A DNA stretch of 64,000 nucleotides from Bradyrhizobium sp. ISRA430 (GCF_029909975.1 NZ_CP094516.1:8162501-8226500); one strand, 5' to 3'; counted from the first letter of the stretch, positions 25,267 through 34,534 are shown. Notes: a model not told the origin generated them from the sequence alone. Translations and numbers: made by a program.

Positions 25267-27618
25267 ATGAAAGTCGCGATCATCGGTGGCGGACCTGCGG
25301 GTCTCTACGCTGCAATCCTCCTCAAGAAGCAGCGCCCGAGCGCCGACATCACCGTATATGAGCGCAATCGCTCCGGCGACACCTTTGGCTTCGGGGTGGT
25401 GTTCTCGGATGCCACGCTCGACAATTTCGAGAAGCATGATCTTCCGAGCTATCGCCGCATCACTCAGGAATTCGCCTACTGGGACGACATCGCCGTGCAT
25501 TTCCGCGGCACGGTGCACCGGGTGGGCGGCAACGGCTTCTGCGGCTGTTCGCGACGCAAGCTGCTCCTGATCCTCCAGGAGAGGGCGCACGAGCTCGGCG
25601 TCAACCTGCGTTTCGAAGTCGATATCGACGACGAGTCCCGCTTCGCCGACGCCGATCTGATTCTGCTGGCCGATGGCATCAACAGCCGCTTCCGCGAAAA
25701 ATACGTCGATCACTTCCAGCCGGAGATCGACGTTCGCGCCAACATGTTCGCCTGGATGGGCTCGACCAAGCCGCTCGACGCCTTCACCTTCATTTTCCAG
25801 GAGACCGAGTGGGGGCCTTTCATCGCCCACGCCTATCAGTATGAAGCCGGTCGTTCGACCTGGATCTTCGAAACCGATCCGAAGACGTTCGAGCGAGCCG
25901 GCTTGAAGGGACTGAACGAGACCCAGTCCGCCGCGCGAATGGCCGAGATCTTCGGCTGGTTCCTCGATGGTCACCAACTGCTTACCAACCGCTCGATGTG
26001 GCGCAATTTCCCCATGATCCGCAGCAAGCGCTGGGTCAGGGACAACATGGTGCTGCTCGGCGACGCAAAAGCGAGTGCGCATTTTTCGATCGGGTCAGGC
26101 ACCAAGCTTGCTATGGAAGACGCGATCGCGCTTGCCGAGGCGATGCAGGCCGCGCCCGACATCAAGGCCGCGCTCGAGCATTATGAGCGCGGCCGCCGCG
26201 AGGAGGTGGAGAAGACGCAGCACGCCGCCGACGTCTCGCTGGTCTGGTTCGAGCATGTCGACCGCTTCTGGGACTTCGATCCTGTGCAGTTTGCCTTCGG
26301 CGTGATGACGCGCTCGAAGGCGATCACCTATGACAATCTCAAGCTTCGCGCGCCCGATTTCGTCGCCGAGGTCGACAGGTCGTTTGCCAAGCGGGTTCGC
26401 GGCAGCGGCTTCGATGTCGATACCGACAAACCGCTGGTGCCGCTGTTCCAGCCCTTCCGCTTGCGCGAGATGGAGGTGGCCAATCGCGCCGTGATGTCGC
26501 CGATGTGCATGTATTCGGCGAAAGAGGGCGTTCCGACCGATTTCCATCTGGTGCACTACGGATCTCGCGCGATCGGAGGGGCCGGCCTGATCTTCACGGA
26601 GATGATCTGCGTCAGCCGCAATGCCCGGATCACGCCCGGCTGCGCAGGCCTGTGGAACGACGAGCAGGAGGCGGCCTGGCGGCGCATCGTGGATTTCGTG
26701 CACGCCAATTCGGCCGCGAAGATCTGCCTGCAACTCGGACATGCCGGTCGCAAGGGAGCGACCAAGCTGATGTGGGACGGCATGGATCGGCCTCTGGAGG
26801 AGGGCGGCTGGGAGGTGTTCTCGGCATCGCCGCTGCCTTATTTCCCCGATAGTCAGGTGCCACGTGAACTCGATCGTGCCGGAATGGATGCTGTGAGAGA
26901 TGCTTTCGTCACGGCCGCCGAACGCGGCGAGCGCTGCGGCTTCGACATGCTCGAATTGCACTGCGCCCACGGCTATCTGCTTGCGAGCTTCGTCTCGCCG
27001 CTGACTAACACCCGCACGGACGAATATGGCGGCTCGCTCGCCAACCGTCTGCGCTTCCCGCTTGAGGTTTTCGAGGCGCTGCGGGCCGTATGGCCGTCAC
27101 ACAAGCCGATGTCGGTGCGTATTTCCGCAACCGATTGGGCCGAGGGCGGCATCAACGGCGACGATGCCGTCGCGATCGCGCGCGCGTTTGGCGAGGCCGG
27201 CGTCGACCTCATTGACGTCTCGACCGGGCAGACCGTGCGCGACGCGCAGCCGATCTACGGGCGCATGTTCCAGACGCCGTTTTCCGACCAGGTCCGCAAC
27301 GAGGCGCGCGTGGCCACCATGTGCGTCGGCAACATCACGACCGCGGATCAGGCCAACACCATTTTGGCCGCCGGCCGCGCGGACCTCGTGGCGCTCGGCC
27401 GGCCGCATCTGGTCGACCCCTTCTTCACCATGAAGGCGGCGGCCTGGTATGGGGCGGACGGGGCGTTCTGCCCACCGCAATATCTGCCCGGCAAGGACCA
27501 GATATTCCGCAACAGCGTGCGCGACCGGCAGGATCTCGAGGAGCTGAGAATTAAGGCTAAGCCCAAGACCCGGGCCGAGCTCAAAGCGGAGGCGACAAAG
27601 CCGCTTGCGGCGGAGTGA
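25267..27618 (+). CDS. 2-aminobenzoyl-CoA monooxygenase/reductase or salicylyl-CoA 5-hydroxylase fusion
   Basis: The 783-aa protein is a natural fusion. Residues 1-~385 form a flavin monooxygenase ([15 protein letters not shown] at the start, DGINSRFRE mid-domain). Residues ~389-750 form an old-yellow-enzyme domain ([20 protein letters not shown], catalytic-site HCAH around 565). This two-domain order is known from Azoarcus 2-aminobenzoyl-CoA monooxygenase/reductase, which hydroxylates and then reduces the ring. Annotators also use the name salicylyl-CoA 5-hydroxylase for it. It acts after CoA activation by the ligase at 31600. A perfect MarR-type palindrome precedes it. Confidence 0.88.
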   Translation: MKVAIIGGGPAGLYAAILLKKQRPSADITVYERNRSGDTFGFGVVFSDATLDNFEKHDLPSYRRITQEFAYWDDIAVHFRGTVHRVGGNGFCGCSRRKLLLILQERAHELGVNLRFEVDIDDESRFADADLILLADGINSRFREKYVDHFQPEIDVRANMFAWMGSTKPLDAFTFIFQETEWGPFIAHAYQYEAGRSTWIFETDPKTFERAGLKGLNETQSAARMAEIFGWFLDGHQLLTNRSMWRNFPMIRSKRWVRDNMVLLGDAKASAHFSIGSGTKLAMEDAIALAEAMQAAPDIKAALEHYERGRREEVEKTQHAADVSLVWFEHVDRFWDFDPVQFAFGVMTRSKAITYDNLKLRAPDFVAEVDRSFAKRVRGSGFDVDTDKPLVPLFQPFRLREMEVANRAVMSPMCMYSAKEGVPTDFHLVHYGSRAIGGAGLIFTEMICVSRNARITPGCAGLWNDEQEAAWRRIVDFVHANSAAKICLQLGHAGRKGATKLMWDGMDRPLEEGGWEVFSASPLPYFPDSQVPRELDRAGMDAVRDAFVTAAERGERCGFDMLELHCAHGYLLASFVSPLTNTRTDEYGGSLANRLRFPLEVFEALRAVWPSHKPMSVRISATDWAEGGINGDDAVAIARAFGEAGVDLIDVSTGQTVRDAQPIYGRMFQTPFSDQVRNEARVATMCVGNITTADQANTILAAGRADLVALGRPHLVDPFFTMKAAAWYGADGAFCPPQYLPGKDQIFRNSVRDRQDLEELRIKAKPKTRAELKAEATKPLAAE

Positions 27619-27669
27619 CCCCCCGTGCGACGTTAACCCATTGCCTGTGTATCGAGTGGAGTTAGGGCG

Positions 27670-28920
27670 ATGAAGGCGATTATCGTCGGCGGCGGTATCG
27701 GAGGTCTCACAACGGCGTTGATGTTGCGCTCGCGCGGCATCGGTTGCGAGATTTTCGAGCAGGCCGATACGATTCGCGAGCTCGGTGTTGGCATCAATAC
27801 GCTGCCGCATGCCATGCGCGAGCTTGCCGGACTCGGCCTGCTGCAGAAGCTCGACGACGTCGCGATCCGTACCGACCAGCTCTACTACCTCAACCGCCAC
27901 GGCCAGGAGGTCTGGCGCGAAGCCCGCGGCATCGATGCTGGTCACGATGTGCCGCAATTCTCGATCCATCGCGGCCGGCTTCAGGGCGTCATCCATCGCG
28001 CCGTCGAGGAGCGACTCGGTCCGCAATCGATCCACACCGGTTGCCGCCTCGGCGCTTTCACGCAGGATGAGGGCGGCGTTACGGCTTACTTCTTCGATCG
28101 GACGGGCGGGCACGCCCATACTGCGCGCGCCGACATCCTGATCGGTGCCGATGGCATCCATTCGCGCGCGCGCGAGACGCTGTTCCCGAACGAGGGGCCG
28201 CCCTGCTGGAACGGCTTGATGTTGTGGCGTGGTGCGCGGGACTGGCCGCTCTTCCTCACCGGCAAATCGATGATCGTGGCCGGCGGCCTCAACGCCAAGG
28301 TCGTGATCTATCCGATTGCCGAGGGCTCGAGCCCGGCGAGCCGCCTCACCAACTGGGCGGTGCTGGTGAAGGTCGGCGAGGGCAACGCCCCGCCGCCGCG
28401 CAAGGAAGACTGGTCGCGGCCGGGCCGGCGCGAGGAGCTGATGCCGCATGTGGCGCGCTTCTCCGTGCCTTATATCGACGTGAAAAGTCTGATCTCGGCG
28501 ACTCCCGAATTCTATGAATATCCGACCTGCGACCGCGATCCTTTGCCCTACTGGTCGGCCGGGCGAGTCACGCTGCTCGGCGATGCCGCGCACCCGATGT
28601 ACCCGGTCGGCTCGAACGGCGCGTCGCAGGCGATCCTCGATGCACGCTGCCTTGCCGATGCGCTGGTGCGCGCCGAGCATCCGCGCCAGGCGCTGGTCGA
28701 ATACGAGAAGAAGCGCCTGCCGATGACGGCTGAGATCGTCCGCTCCAATCGCCGCGGCGGTCCTGAGGGCGTCATCGACGCGGTCGAGCAGCTCGCGCCC
28801 GACGGCTTCGACAACGTCGACAACGTGCTGACCTATTCCCAGCGCGAGGCGATCGTGCGCGGCTATGCCACCAAGGCCGGCTTCGCCGCCGTGCCCGGCC
28901 TTACCGCGGTTCGCGCTTAA
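27670..28920 (+). CDS. FAD-dependent aromatic monooxygenase (group A)
   Basis: The 416-aa protein has the three group A hydroxylase motifs: GGGIGG at residues 7-12, the DG motif in ILIGADGIHSRAR, and the GD motif in LLGDAAHPMYPVGSNGA. It resembles PhzS-like flavin-dependent hydroxylases. It should hydroxylate a free aromatic substrate with NAD(P)H. GGAG precedes the ATG, and it follows the fusion gene by 51 bp in the same transcript. The substrate is unknown. Confidence 0.85.
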   Translation: MKAIIVGGGIGGLTTALMLRSRGIGCEIFEQADTIRELGVGINTLPHAMRELAGLGLLQKLDDVAIRTDQLYYLNRHGQEVWREARGIDAGHDVPQFSIHRGRLQGVIHRAVEERLGPQSIHTGCRLGAFTQDEGGVTAYFFDRTGGHAHTARADILIGADGIHSRARETLFPNEGPPCWNGLMLWRGARDWPLFLTGKSMIVAGGLNAKVVIYPIAEGSSPASRLTNWAVLVKVGEGNAPPPRKEDWSRPGRREELMPHVARFSVPYIDVKSLISATPEFYEYPTCDRDPLPYWSAGRVTLLGDAAHPMYPVGSNGASQAILDARCLADALVRAEHPRQALVEYEKKRLPMTAEIVRSNRRGGPEGVIDAVEQLAPDGFDNVDNVLTYSQREAIVRGYATKAGFAAVPGLTAVRA

Positions 28921-28931
28921 GAGCTGCTCAA

Positions 28932-29018
28932 CGCGCGATGAATCATCATCGCGCCTTGGTCGTTCGTTTGAAGATGACCTTTGCCGGAAAACCGCCGCAC
29001 ACTTTTCCGGGTCATGCT
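28932..29018. repeat. Bradyrhizobium-type intergenic palindromic repeat
   Basis: The first part is a hairpin CGCGATGA, four bases, TCATCGCG (28933-28952). The second part is a long imperfect palindrome with TTGCCGGAAAA facing TTTTCCGG and ends in GTCATGCT. Elements of this layout are abundant between genes in this group of organisms. It fills the gap between two convergent genes and may act as a bidirectional terminator. Confidence 0.7.
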
Positions 29019-29474
29019 CTAGCCGCCGGGAGGCGGCGGCAGGAAGTGGATGTTGAACTCGGCGGCCATCGCCACCACATCCTCCGGCTTCTGTTCCTTC
29101 ATGTTGTGAAGGCCCCAGAACAGCTCGTAGAGCTTCCGGCTCGGCGAGACCCAGAACAGTACCTTCGCGGTCTGCTCCGACTTGTTGAAGATGCCATGCG
29201 GCACACCCATGCCGAGTCTGATCAGATCGCCGGCGCTCGCCTGTGCCTCGGAATTGCCGAGCACGAAATCGAGCTTTCCTTCCAGCATGTAGAGATACTC
29301 ATCCTGATCGGGATGAATGTGTGGCGGCACGAACGTGCCCGGCGGCAGTGTCGCATGCCAGGAGAAGCTGTGCTCGGCGTAGCTCTTCGGCACATAGGTC
29401 TGGCCGAGGATGTTCCAGGAAATGCCCTGGATTCCCTCATTGGCCCGGGTGATGCCGGTAATTTCGCTCTTCAT
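29019..29474 (-). CDS. Cupin-domain protein
   Basis: The 151-aa single-domain cupin has motif 1 PPHIHPDQDEYLYMLEGKLDF (metal ligands His, His and Glu; shown as PPHIHPDQDEYLYM then LEGKLDF) and the motif 2 histidine in GVPHGIFN. GGGAGG precedes the ATG at 29474. It is 31 bp after the binding-protein gene on the same strand and likely co-transcribed. It could be a small dioxygenase or isomerase acting on a pathway intermediate. Confidence 0.8.
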   Translation of the reverse strand: MKSEITGITRANEGIQGISWNILGQTYVPKSYAEHSFSWHATLPPGTFVPPHIHPDQDEYLYMLEGKLDFVLGNSEAQASAGDLIRLGMGVPHGIFNKSEQTAKVLFWVSPSRKLYELFWGLHNMKEQKPEDVVAMAAEFNIHFLPPPPGG

Positions 29475-29505
29475 TGCTGTCCTCCCGTAACTCGTTCGCG
29501 CCGTG

Positions 29506-30681
29506 TTAGTTCGCCGGCTTGCAGTCCTTGGCATAGCGGTCGCCGTAGTTCTCGAAAACCTTCTGAACGATCTCGGTTTGGAACTTACCGTCCGAACGCT
29601 TGGCGACCTTGGTCAGATAGAAATCCTGGATCGGATAACCGTTGGTGTTGAACTTGAATGAGCCGCGCAGCGAGGTGAAGTCGGCCTTCTTCAAGGCAGC
29701 CGCGACGGCGTCCTTCTTGGAGAGGTCGCCGTTCACCGCCTTGACGGCGCTGTCGATCAGCATCGCGGCGTCATAGGCCTGGAACGCGTAGGTGCCGGGC
29801 ACGCCATTGTAGGCGGCCTCATAGGCGGCGACGAACTTCTTATTCTGAGGATTGTCGAGATTGGGTGCCCAGTTCGCGCCGCCGAACATGCCGACCGCGG
29901 CGTCCTGCTGCGCCGGCAGCGTCGACTCGTCGACCGTGAATGCCGACAGCACCGGAACGGTGTCGGCAAGGCCGGCTTGGCGATACTGCTTGACGAGATT
30001 GACGCCCATGCCCCCGGGCATGAAGGTGAACAGCGCGTCCGGCTTGAGCGAGGAGATCTTGGATAGCTCCGGCTGGAAGTCGAGCGTGCCGAGCGGCATG
30101 TAGGATTCCTCGACGACCTCGCCCTTGTAGTCGAGCTTGAAGCCGGCGACCGAGTCGCGGCCGGCCTGATAATTCGGCACCATCAGATAGACGCGCTTGT
30201 AGCCGCGATCCTGGGCGACCTTGCCAAGGACCTCGTGCACTTGGTCGTTCTGGTACGACGTCACATAGAAGAAAGAGCTGCACTCCTTGCCGGCGTAGCT
30301 GGACGGACCGGCATTGGGGCTGATCAGGAACACCTTCGATTCCGTGACGGGGCGGTGGATCGCCTGGAGGATGTTGGAGAAGATCGGTCCGACGACGAAG
30401 TCGACCTTGTCGCGCTCGAGCAGTCCCTTGACCTTGGTAACGGCCGCATCCGGCTTCAGTTCGTCGTCGGCAACGATCACCTCGACATCGCGGCCGCCCA
30501 TCTTGCCGCCAAGGTCCTTGACCGCGAGCGCAAAGCCGTCGCGGACCTGCTGGCCGAGCGCCGCGGCCGGACCCGACAGCGTGAGGATCACGCCGATCTT
30601 GATCTTCTCCTGGGCCAGGGCGGGATTCGCCGTGATGCCGAGCAGCAAGGCGATTGCGGCAAATGTCGATCGCTTCTTCAT
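29506..30681 (-). CDS. Branched-chain amino-acid-type ABC substrate-binding protein (LivK-like)
   Basis: The 391-aa precursor has a Lys/Arg start and signal peptide ending in NPALAQ. The mature protein has the Peripla_BP_6 pattern (KIGVILTLSGPAAALGQQVRDG shown in parts: KIGVILTLSGPAAA, QQVRDGF). Members bind amino acids or aromatic acids. No matching Liv permeases or ATPases are in the window, so it is an orphan here. Its promoter region carries a MarR-type site, which ties it to the CoA pathway. Confidence 0.87.
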   Translation of the reverse strand: MKKRSTFAAIALLLGITANPALAQEKIKIGVILTLSGPAAALGQQVRDGFALAVKDLGGKMGGRDVEVIVADDELKPDAAVTKVKGLLERDKVDFVVGPIFSNILQAIHRPVTESKVFLISPNAGPSSYAGKECSSFFYVTSYQNDQVHEVLGKVAQDRGYKRVYLMVPNYQAGRDSVAGFKLDYKGEVVEESYMPLGTLDFQPELSKISSLKPDALFTFMPGGMGVNLVKQYRQAGLADTVPVLSAFTVDESTLPAQQDAAVGMFGGANWAPNLDNPQNKKFVAAYEAAYNGVPGTYAFQAYDAAMLIDSAVKAVNGDLSKKDAVAAALKKADFTSLRGSFKFNTNGYPIQDFYLTKVAKRSDGKFQTEIVQKVFENYGDRYAKDCKPAN

Positions 30682-30814
30682 GATTTGTCCCCCTGACTAT
30701 AGGGCTTGCGCTACAAGCCGCGTACTCGGATCCGAGCTTATGCCGATGATGGCGCCCGCGGCAAGCTAGGCCAGGTCGTGCGCCTCGTCGGGAAAGCGCG
30801 CATGCAAGCGGCGC

Positions 30815-30839
30815 GCCAATTATTTGAAGCCTAAAGAAT
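30815..30839. promoter_or_regulatory. MarR-type operator, site 4
   Basis: AATTATTTGA, spacer AGCC, TAAAGAATC lies about 135 bp upstream of the binding-protein start and about 70 bp upstream of the MarR gene, in their shared divergent promoter. Confidence 0.5.
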
Positions 30840-30887
30840 CTCGCGTGCGGTTGATTGTTGCAGGTTTGGACTTGCGGCCGGCATGAA

Positions 30888-30910
30888 TATATTTGAAGCT
30901 CAAAATGATG
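30888..30910. promoter_or_regulatory. MarR-type operator, site 5, at the regulator's own start
   Basis: TATATTTGA, spacer AGCT, CAAAATGAT overlaps the first possible ATG codons of the MarR gene. It suggests direct autoregulation. Confidence 0.5.
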
Positions 30911-31450
30911 GGTGAATCCGCGCCGGCGCCAATGCCAGCCGTCAGTGACCGCACCAACATGCTCGATTCCGAGACCAAGGCCGTCGAACTTCCGGAAGAC
31001 CATGCCGAAGAGCTCCGGCTGTGGCTGCGGCTGTTGACCTGCACGACCCTGATCGAGGGCGAGGTCCGCGGCCGGCTCCGGCAGCGGTTCGATGTCACAC
31101 TGCCGCGGTTCGATCTGATGGCGCAACTCGATAAGGCGCCTGACGGTATGACACTATCCGACGTCTCCAAGCGCATGATGGTTTCCAATGGCAACGTGAC
31201 CGGCCTCGTCGAGCGTCTCGTGGAATCCGGCCATCTCGATCGTCGCACCTCTGACACGGATCGCCGCGTCCAGGTGATCCGGCTCACCAAGCTCGGCCGT
31301 GCCGAGTTTCGCCGAATGGCCGCGGAGCACGAGACCTGGATCGCCGATCTCTTCGCCGATCTCACGCCGAAGGATGTGCGCGAGCTGATGCGTCTCCTGG
31401 CCAAGACCAAGGCGTCGGCGCAGAAATCGGCCGGTCGCCGCCGGGCCTAG
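30905..31450 (+). CDS. MarR-family transcriptional regulator
   Basis: The ~181-aa regulator has the winged-helix core MTLSDVSKRMMVSNGNVTGL followed by VERLVESGHLDRR and the wing DTDRRVQVIRLTKLG. An N-terminal extension of 35-40 residues precedes the fold. The start is uncertain: ATGs at 30905, 30908, 30932 and 30959 are possible and none has a good ribosome site. The operator overlapping 30905 makes a downstream start plausible. It likely represses the six-site regulon until a CoA thioester or aromatic acid binds. Confidence 0.85.
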   Translation: MMGESAPAPMPAVSDRTNMLDSETKAVELPEDHAEELRLWLRLLTCTTLIEGEVRGRLRQRFDVTLPRFDLMAQLDKAPDGMTLSDVSKRMMVSNGNVTGLVERLVESGHLDRRTSDTDRRVQVIRLTKLGRAEFRRMAAEHETWIADLFADLTPKDVRELMRLLAKTKASAQKSAGRRRA

Positions 31451-31526
31451 ACCCTCGGGCGATCAAACCCCTCAATCCAAATTTGGCGCGGCAAAAAGCG
31501 TCGGACGCCCAAAATCCGCTATTGCG

Positions 31527-31555
31527 CCAAATTATTTTAAGCCTAAAATGTTTTC
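31527..31555. promoter_or_regulatory. MarR-type operator, site 6
   Basis: AAATTATTTTA, spacer AGCC, TAAAATGTTTT ends about 45 bp upstream of the ligase start. Nine of eleven arm positions agree with perfect dyad symmetry. Confidence 0.65.
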
Positions 31556-31599
31556 CAGATAGTGCTGCCGGGTGCTTTCCATGCTGAAAGGAGCGTGCG

Positions 31600-33291
31600 A
31601 TGGCCAACGCCGCCAAGGTTCAAGTGTCGGGCTCGTGTGACAGCAATGCTGCAACGGCTCACGTCGATCCATTTGCGCGGCAACATCTGCCGCCGCGCGA
31701 TCTCTGGCCCGAATTCATCTTCGCGCGGCCGGAGCTGCACTATCCGCCGCGATTGAACTGCGTCGGCTATTTCCTCGATCGCTGGATCGAGCAAGGTCAT
31801 GGCGAGGCGCCGTGCGTCATCAGTCCTATCGTCAGCTATAGCTACCGTGAGCTCCAGGAACTCGTGAATCGGATCGCCAATGTCCTGGTGGACAAGCTTG
31901 GTCTGGTGACAGGCGGGCGCGTGCTGCTGCGCTCGGCCAACAATCCCATGATGGTCGCGACCTATCTCGCGGTGATCAAGGCTGGCGGCATTGTCGTGGC
32001 GACCATGCCGTTGCTGCGCGCCAAGGAGCTGTCATATCCGATCCAGAAGGCGGACATCGCGCTCGCGCTCTGCGACGGAAAGCTCTCCGAGGAGATGGAG
32101 AAGGCGAGGGCGGCGGCACCTGGTCTCCAGCGCGTCGTCTATTGGGGAAACGGCGAGGCGGACTCGCTCGAGGCGTTGATCGCGGATGCAAGTCCGGAGT
32201 TTAAGGCGGTCGACACCGCTGCGGATGATATCTGCCTGATCGCCTTCACGTCGGGGACAACCGGCGACCCCAAGGGCACCATGCATTTCCACCGCGATAT
32301 GCTGGCGGTCTGCGATGGTTATGCACGCAATATTTTGCGCGCCGAGCAGAAGGATCGCTTTATCGGCTCGGCGCCACTTGCATTCACGTTCGGTTTCGGC
32401 GGCGTGCTGTTTCCGATGCACATCGGCGCATCATTCGTGGTCCTGGAGAAGACGACGCCGGACGACGTGCTGTCGGCGATCGAGAAGTACAAGACCACGG
32501 TGTGCTTCACCGCGCCGACCGCCTACCGGGCCATGCTCGGCAAGCTCGCGGGCCACGACATTTCCTCCTTGCGGAAATGCGTCTCGGCCGGCGAGACGCT
32601 GCCCAAGCCGACTTTTGATGCCTGGTTCAAGGCCACCGGCATCAAGCTGATGGACGGTATCGGCTCGACCGAGCTGCTGCACATCTTCATCAGCGCGACC
32701 GAGGACGAGATCCGCCCCGGTGCGACCGGAAAACCGGTGCCGGGTTATGAGGCGAAGATCGTCGATGACGATGGCAATGACGTGCCGCCCGGCACGATGG
32801 GGCGGCTCGCCGTTCGGGGGCCGACCGGCTGCCGCTATCTCGCCGACGAGCGCCAGCGCAAATATGTCCAGAACGGCTGGAACATCACCGGCGATACCTA
32901 TCTGATGGATAGCGACGGTTACTTCTGGTACCAGTCGCGCTCCGACGACATGATCGTGTCGGCCGGCTACAACATCGCGGGCACCGATGTCGAAGCGGCG
33001 CTGCTCACGCATCCCGCAGTGGTGGAGTGCGGCGTGGTTGGCGCGCCCGACGAGGCGCGGGGAATGATCGTGAAGGCGTATGTCGTGGCCGCACCGGGCG
33101 TGACCCCGGACGCGCAGCTTGCGTCCGAGTTGCAGGAGCACGTCAAGCGCGAGATTGCGCCCTACAAGTATCCGCGCGCGATCGAGTTTGTGACGCAGTT
33201 GCCGAAAACCGAGACCGGCAAGTTGAAGCGCTTCGCCTTGCGGCAACTGGCGCAGGCTGCGGCGGCGTCCTCGGGCGTCGCGGCAGAATGA
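31600..33291 (+). CDS. abmG: 2-aminobenzoate/benzoate-CoA ligase-type acyl-CoA synthetase
   Basis: The 563-aa ligase begins with a benzoate-CoA-ligase-like region (PPRDLWPEFIFARPELHYPP). It has the adenylate P-loop AFTSGTTGDPKGTMHFHRDM, A8 motif RSDDMIVSAGYNIAGTDVE and catalytic lysine in ETGKLKRF. Together with the fusion monooxygenase at 25267 it fits the 2-aminobenzoate (anthranilate) CoA route of Azoarcus. A benzoate or salicylate substrate cannot be excluded, so the symbol is tentative. GAAAGGAG precedes the ATG. Confidence 0.82.
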   Translation: MANAAKVQVSGSCDSNAATAHVDPFARQHLPPRDLWPEFIFARPELHYPPRLNCVGYFLDRWIEQGHGEAPCVISPIVSYSYRELQELVNRIANVLVDKLGLVTGGRVLLRSANNPMMVATYLAVIKAGGIVVATMPLLRAKELSYPIQKADIALALCDGKLSEEMEKARAAAPGLQRVVYWGNGEADSLEALIADASPEFKAVDTAADDICLIAFTSGTTGDPKGTMHFHRDMLAVCDGYARNILRAEQKDRFIGSAPLAFTFGFGGVLFPMHIGASFVVLEKTTPDDVLSAIEKYKTTVCFTAPTAYRAMLGKLAGHDISSLRKCVSAGETLPKPTFDAWFKATGIKLMDGIGSTELLHIFISATEDEIRPGATGKPVPGYEAKIVDDDGNDVPPGTMGRLAVRGPTGCRYLADERQRKYVQNGWNITGDTYLMDSDGYFWYQSRSDDMIVSAGYNIAGTDVEAALLTHPAVVECGVVGAPDEARGMIVKAYVVAAPGVTPDAQLASELQEHVKREIAPYKYPRAIEFVTQLPKTETGKLKRFALRQLAQAAAASSGVAAE

Positions 33292-33312
33292 GAAAAGGAT
33301 AGAGGATTGTCC

Positions 33313-33771
33313 GTGACGACTCCGAAAGGTCCGCAGCTTGCGGTGTTGCCGACCACCACTGAAGACGAGCCCTGTTCAACGGCGCAGATCCTCCAGCCTT
33401 CCGGCTGGCCGATGCCGAAGGGCTATGCCAACGGCATGGCTGCCGATGGCCGCATCGTCGTCACCGGCGGGGTGATCGGCTGGGATGCGGAGGAGCGTCT
33501 GGCGGACGGTTTTGTCGCGCAGGTGCGCCAGACCCTGCGCAACATTGCGGAGATTCTCGCCGAAGCCGGCGCGCGGCCCGAACACCTCGTGCGCCTGACT
33601 TGGTACGTGGTCGACATGGACGAATATCTCGCGAACCTGAAGGAACTGGGACAGGTGTACCGGACGATCTTTGGTGCGCACTATCCGGCGATGGCGCTGG
33701 TCCAGGTCGTCCGCCTCGTCGAGAAGGCGGCGCGCGTCGAAATCGAGGCGACGGCCGTGATTCCGCGCTGA
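33313..33771 (+). CDS. RidA/YjgF-family protein
   Basis: The 152-aa protein has the Rid fold. GTG at 33313 is preferred because AGAGG lies 7-8 bases upstream. The C-terminal signature reads HYPAMALVQVVRLVEKAARVEIEA (in parts: HYPAMALVQVVRLV, then RVEIEATAV). The arginine that canonical RidA imine deaminases carry after PA (as in PARST) is Met here. It is co-transcribed with the CoA ligase; handling of the 2-amino-5-oxo-cyclohexenyl (enamine) intermediate is an attractive inferred role. Confidence 0.8.
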   Translation: MTTPKGPQLAVLPTTTEDEPCSTAQILQPSGWPMPKGYANGMAADGRIVVTGGVIGWDAEERLADGFVAQVRQTLRNIAEILAEAGARPEHLVRLTWYVVDMDEYLANLKELGQVYRTIFGAHYPAMALVQVVRLVEKAARVEIEATAVIPR

Positions 33772-33805
33772 TCGCACTAAGTCCTTGCCGATCGCACAGG
33801 GCCGC

Positions 33806-34534
33806 TCAGCTAGCCTTGGCTAAGCCATCGTCCTCGGGCGAGTTCAGATACATGCCTGACATGGTGTCGACCCAGCAGAGATGGTCGTGCACCTTCTTCA
33901 CCCCTTCGACGTTCTCGGCAGCAACTATCGCGGCCTGACGGGCACGTTCTTCGGTAATGACGCCACTCAGGTGAACGATGCCGTCGCGAACGATGACGTT
34001 CAGACCGAATGGGCACCAATCGTACTTCTCCATGGCCTCGATGATCCGGTTGCGGATGTGATCGTCGTCCGCGGTCGGATCCGGCACCTCGCGCGCGAGG
34101 CTGGCCACCGCCTGCAACAGGTTGGCGCGAGACACGATGCCGACAAGCTCATCGCCGCGGACCACCGGCAGGCGCTTGACCTTGTTCCGCTCCATGAGGT
34201 CGACGATTTCTGCAAGCGCAGTATCTTCGGTGATGGTCACGGGCGAGGCGGTCATCACCTCCGAAATCTTGCGACCATGCTCCTGAACGAAATCGCTGGC
34301 CGATTTGCCGGAGCCGAGGATGAATCGCAGCAAGCCGCGCCGCTTGCGCCCGGTGCCGATCTCGCTGCGGCGAATGAAATCCCCCTCCGATACGATGCCG
34401 ACGAGCTTGCCCGCATCGTCGACCACCGTGAGCCCACTGACATGCCGTTGCAGCATGATGTTCGCTGCCTCGACGATACTGGTGTCGGGCGTGACCGAGA
34501 TGACCGGCCGGCTCATGATCTGGTGGGCGCGCAT
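33806..34534 (-). CDS. CBS-domain pair plus BON-domain protein
   Basis: The 242-aa protein has two CBS motifs: residues ~1-60 (IMSRPVISVTPDTSIVEAA, GLTVVDDAGKLVGIVSEGD) and ~95-150 (VMTASPVTITEDTALAEI, LPVVRGDELVGIVSR). A C-terminal BON domain follows (VRDGIVHLSGVITEERARQA). CBS pairs sense adenine nucleotides; BON domains bind membranes or lipids. A TTGA-N6-TCAA site lies 65 bp upstream, so low-oxygen induction is likely. It is a single-gene unit. Confidence 0.88.
   Translation of the reverse strand: MRAHQIMSRPVISVTPDTSIVEAANIMLQRHVSGLTVVDDAGKLVGIVSEGDFIRRSEIGTGRKRRGLLRFILGSGKSASDFVQEHGRKISEVMTASPVTITEDTALAEIVDLMERNKVKRLPVVRGDELVGIVSRANLLQAVASLAREVPDPTADDDHIRNRIIEAMEKYDWCPFGLNVIVRDGIVHLSGVITEERARQAAIVAAENVEGVKKVHDHLCWVDTMSGMYLNSPEDDGLAKAS

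Noticed and set aside
27097..28680. 527-codon open frame antisense to the fusion and group A monooxygenases
   Set aside because: It spans the end of one real gene and most of another, which no real gene would do here.
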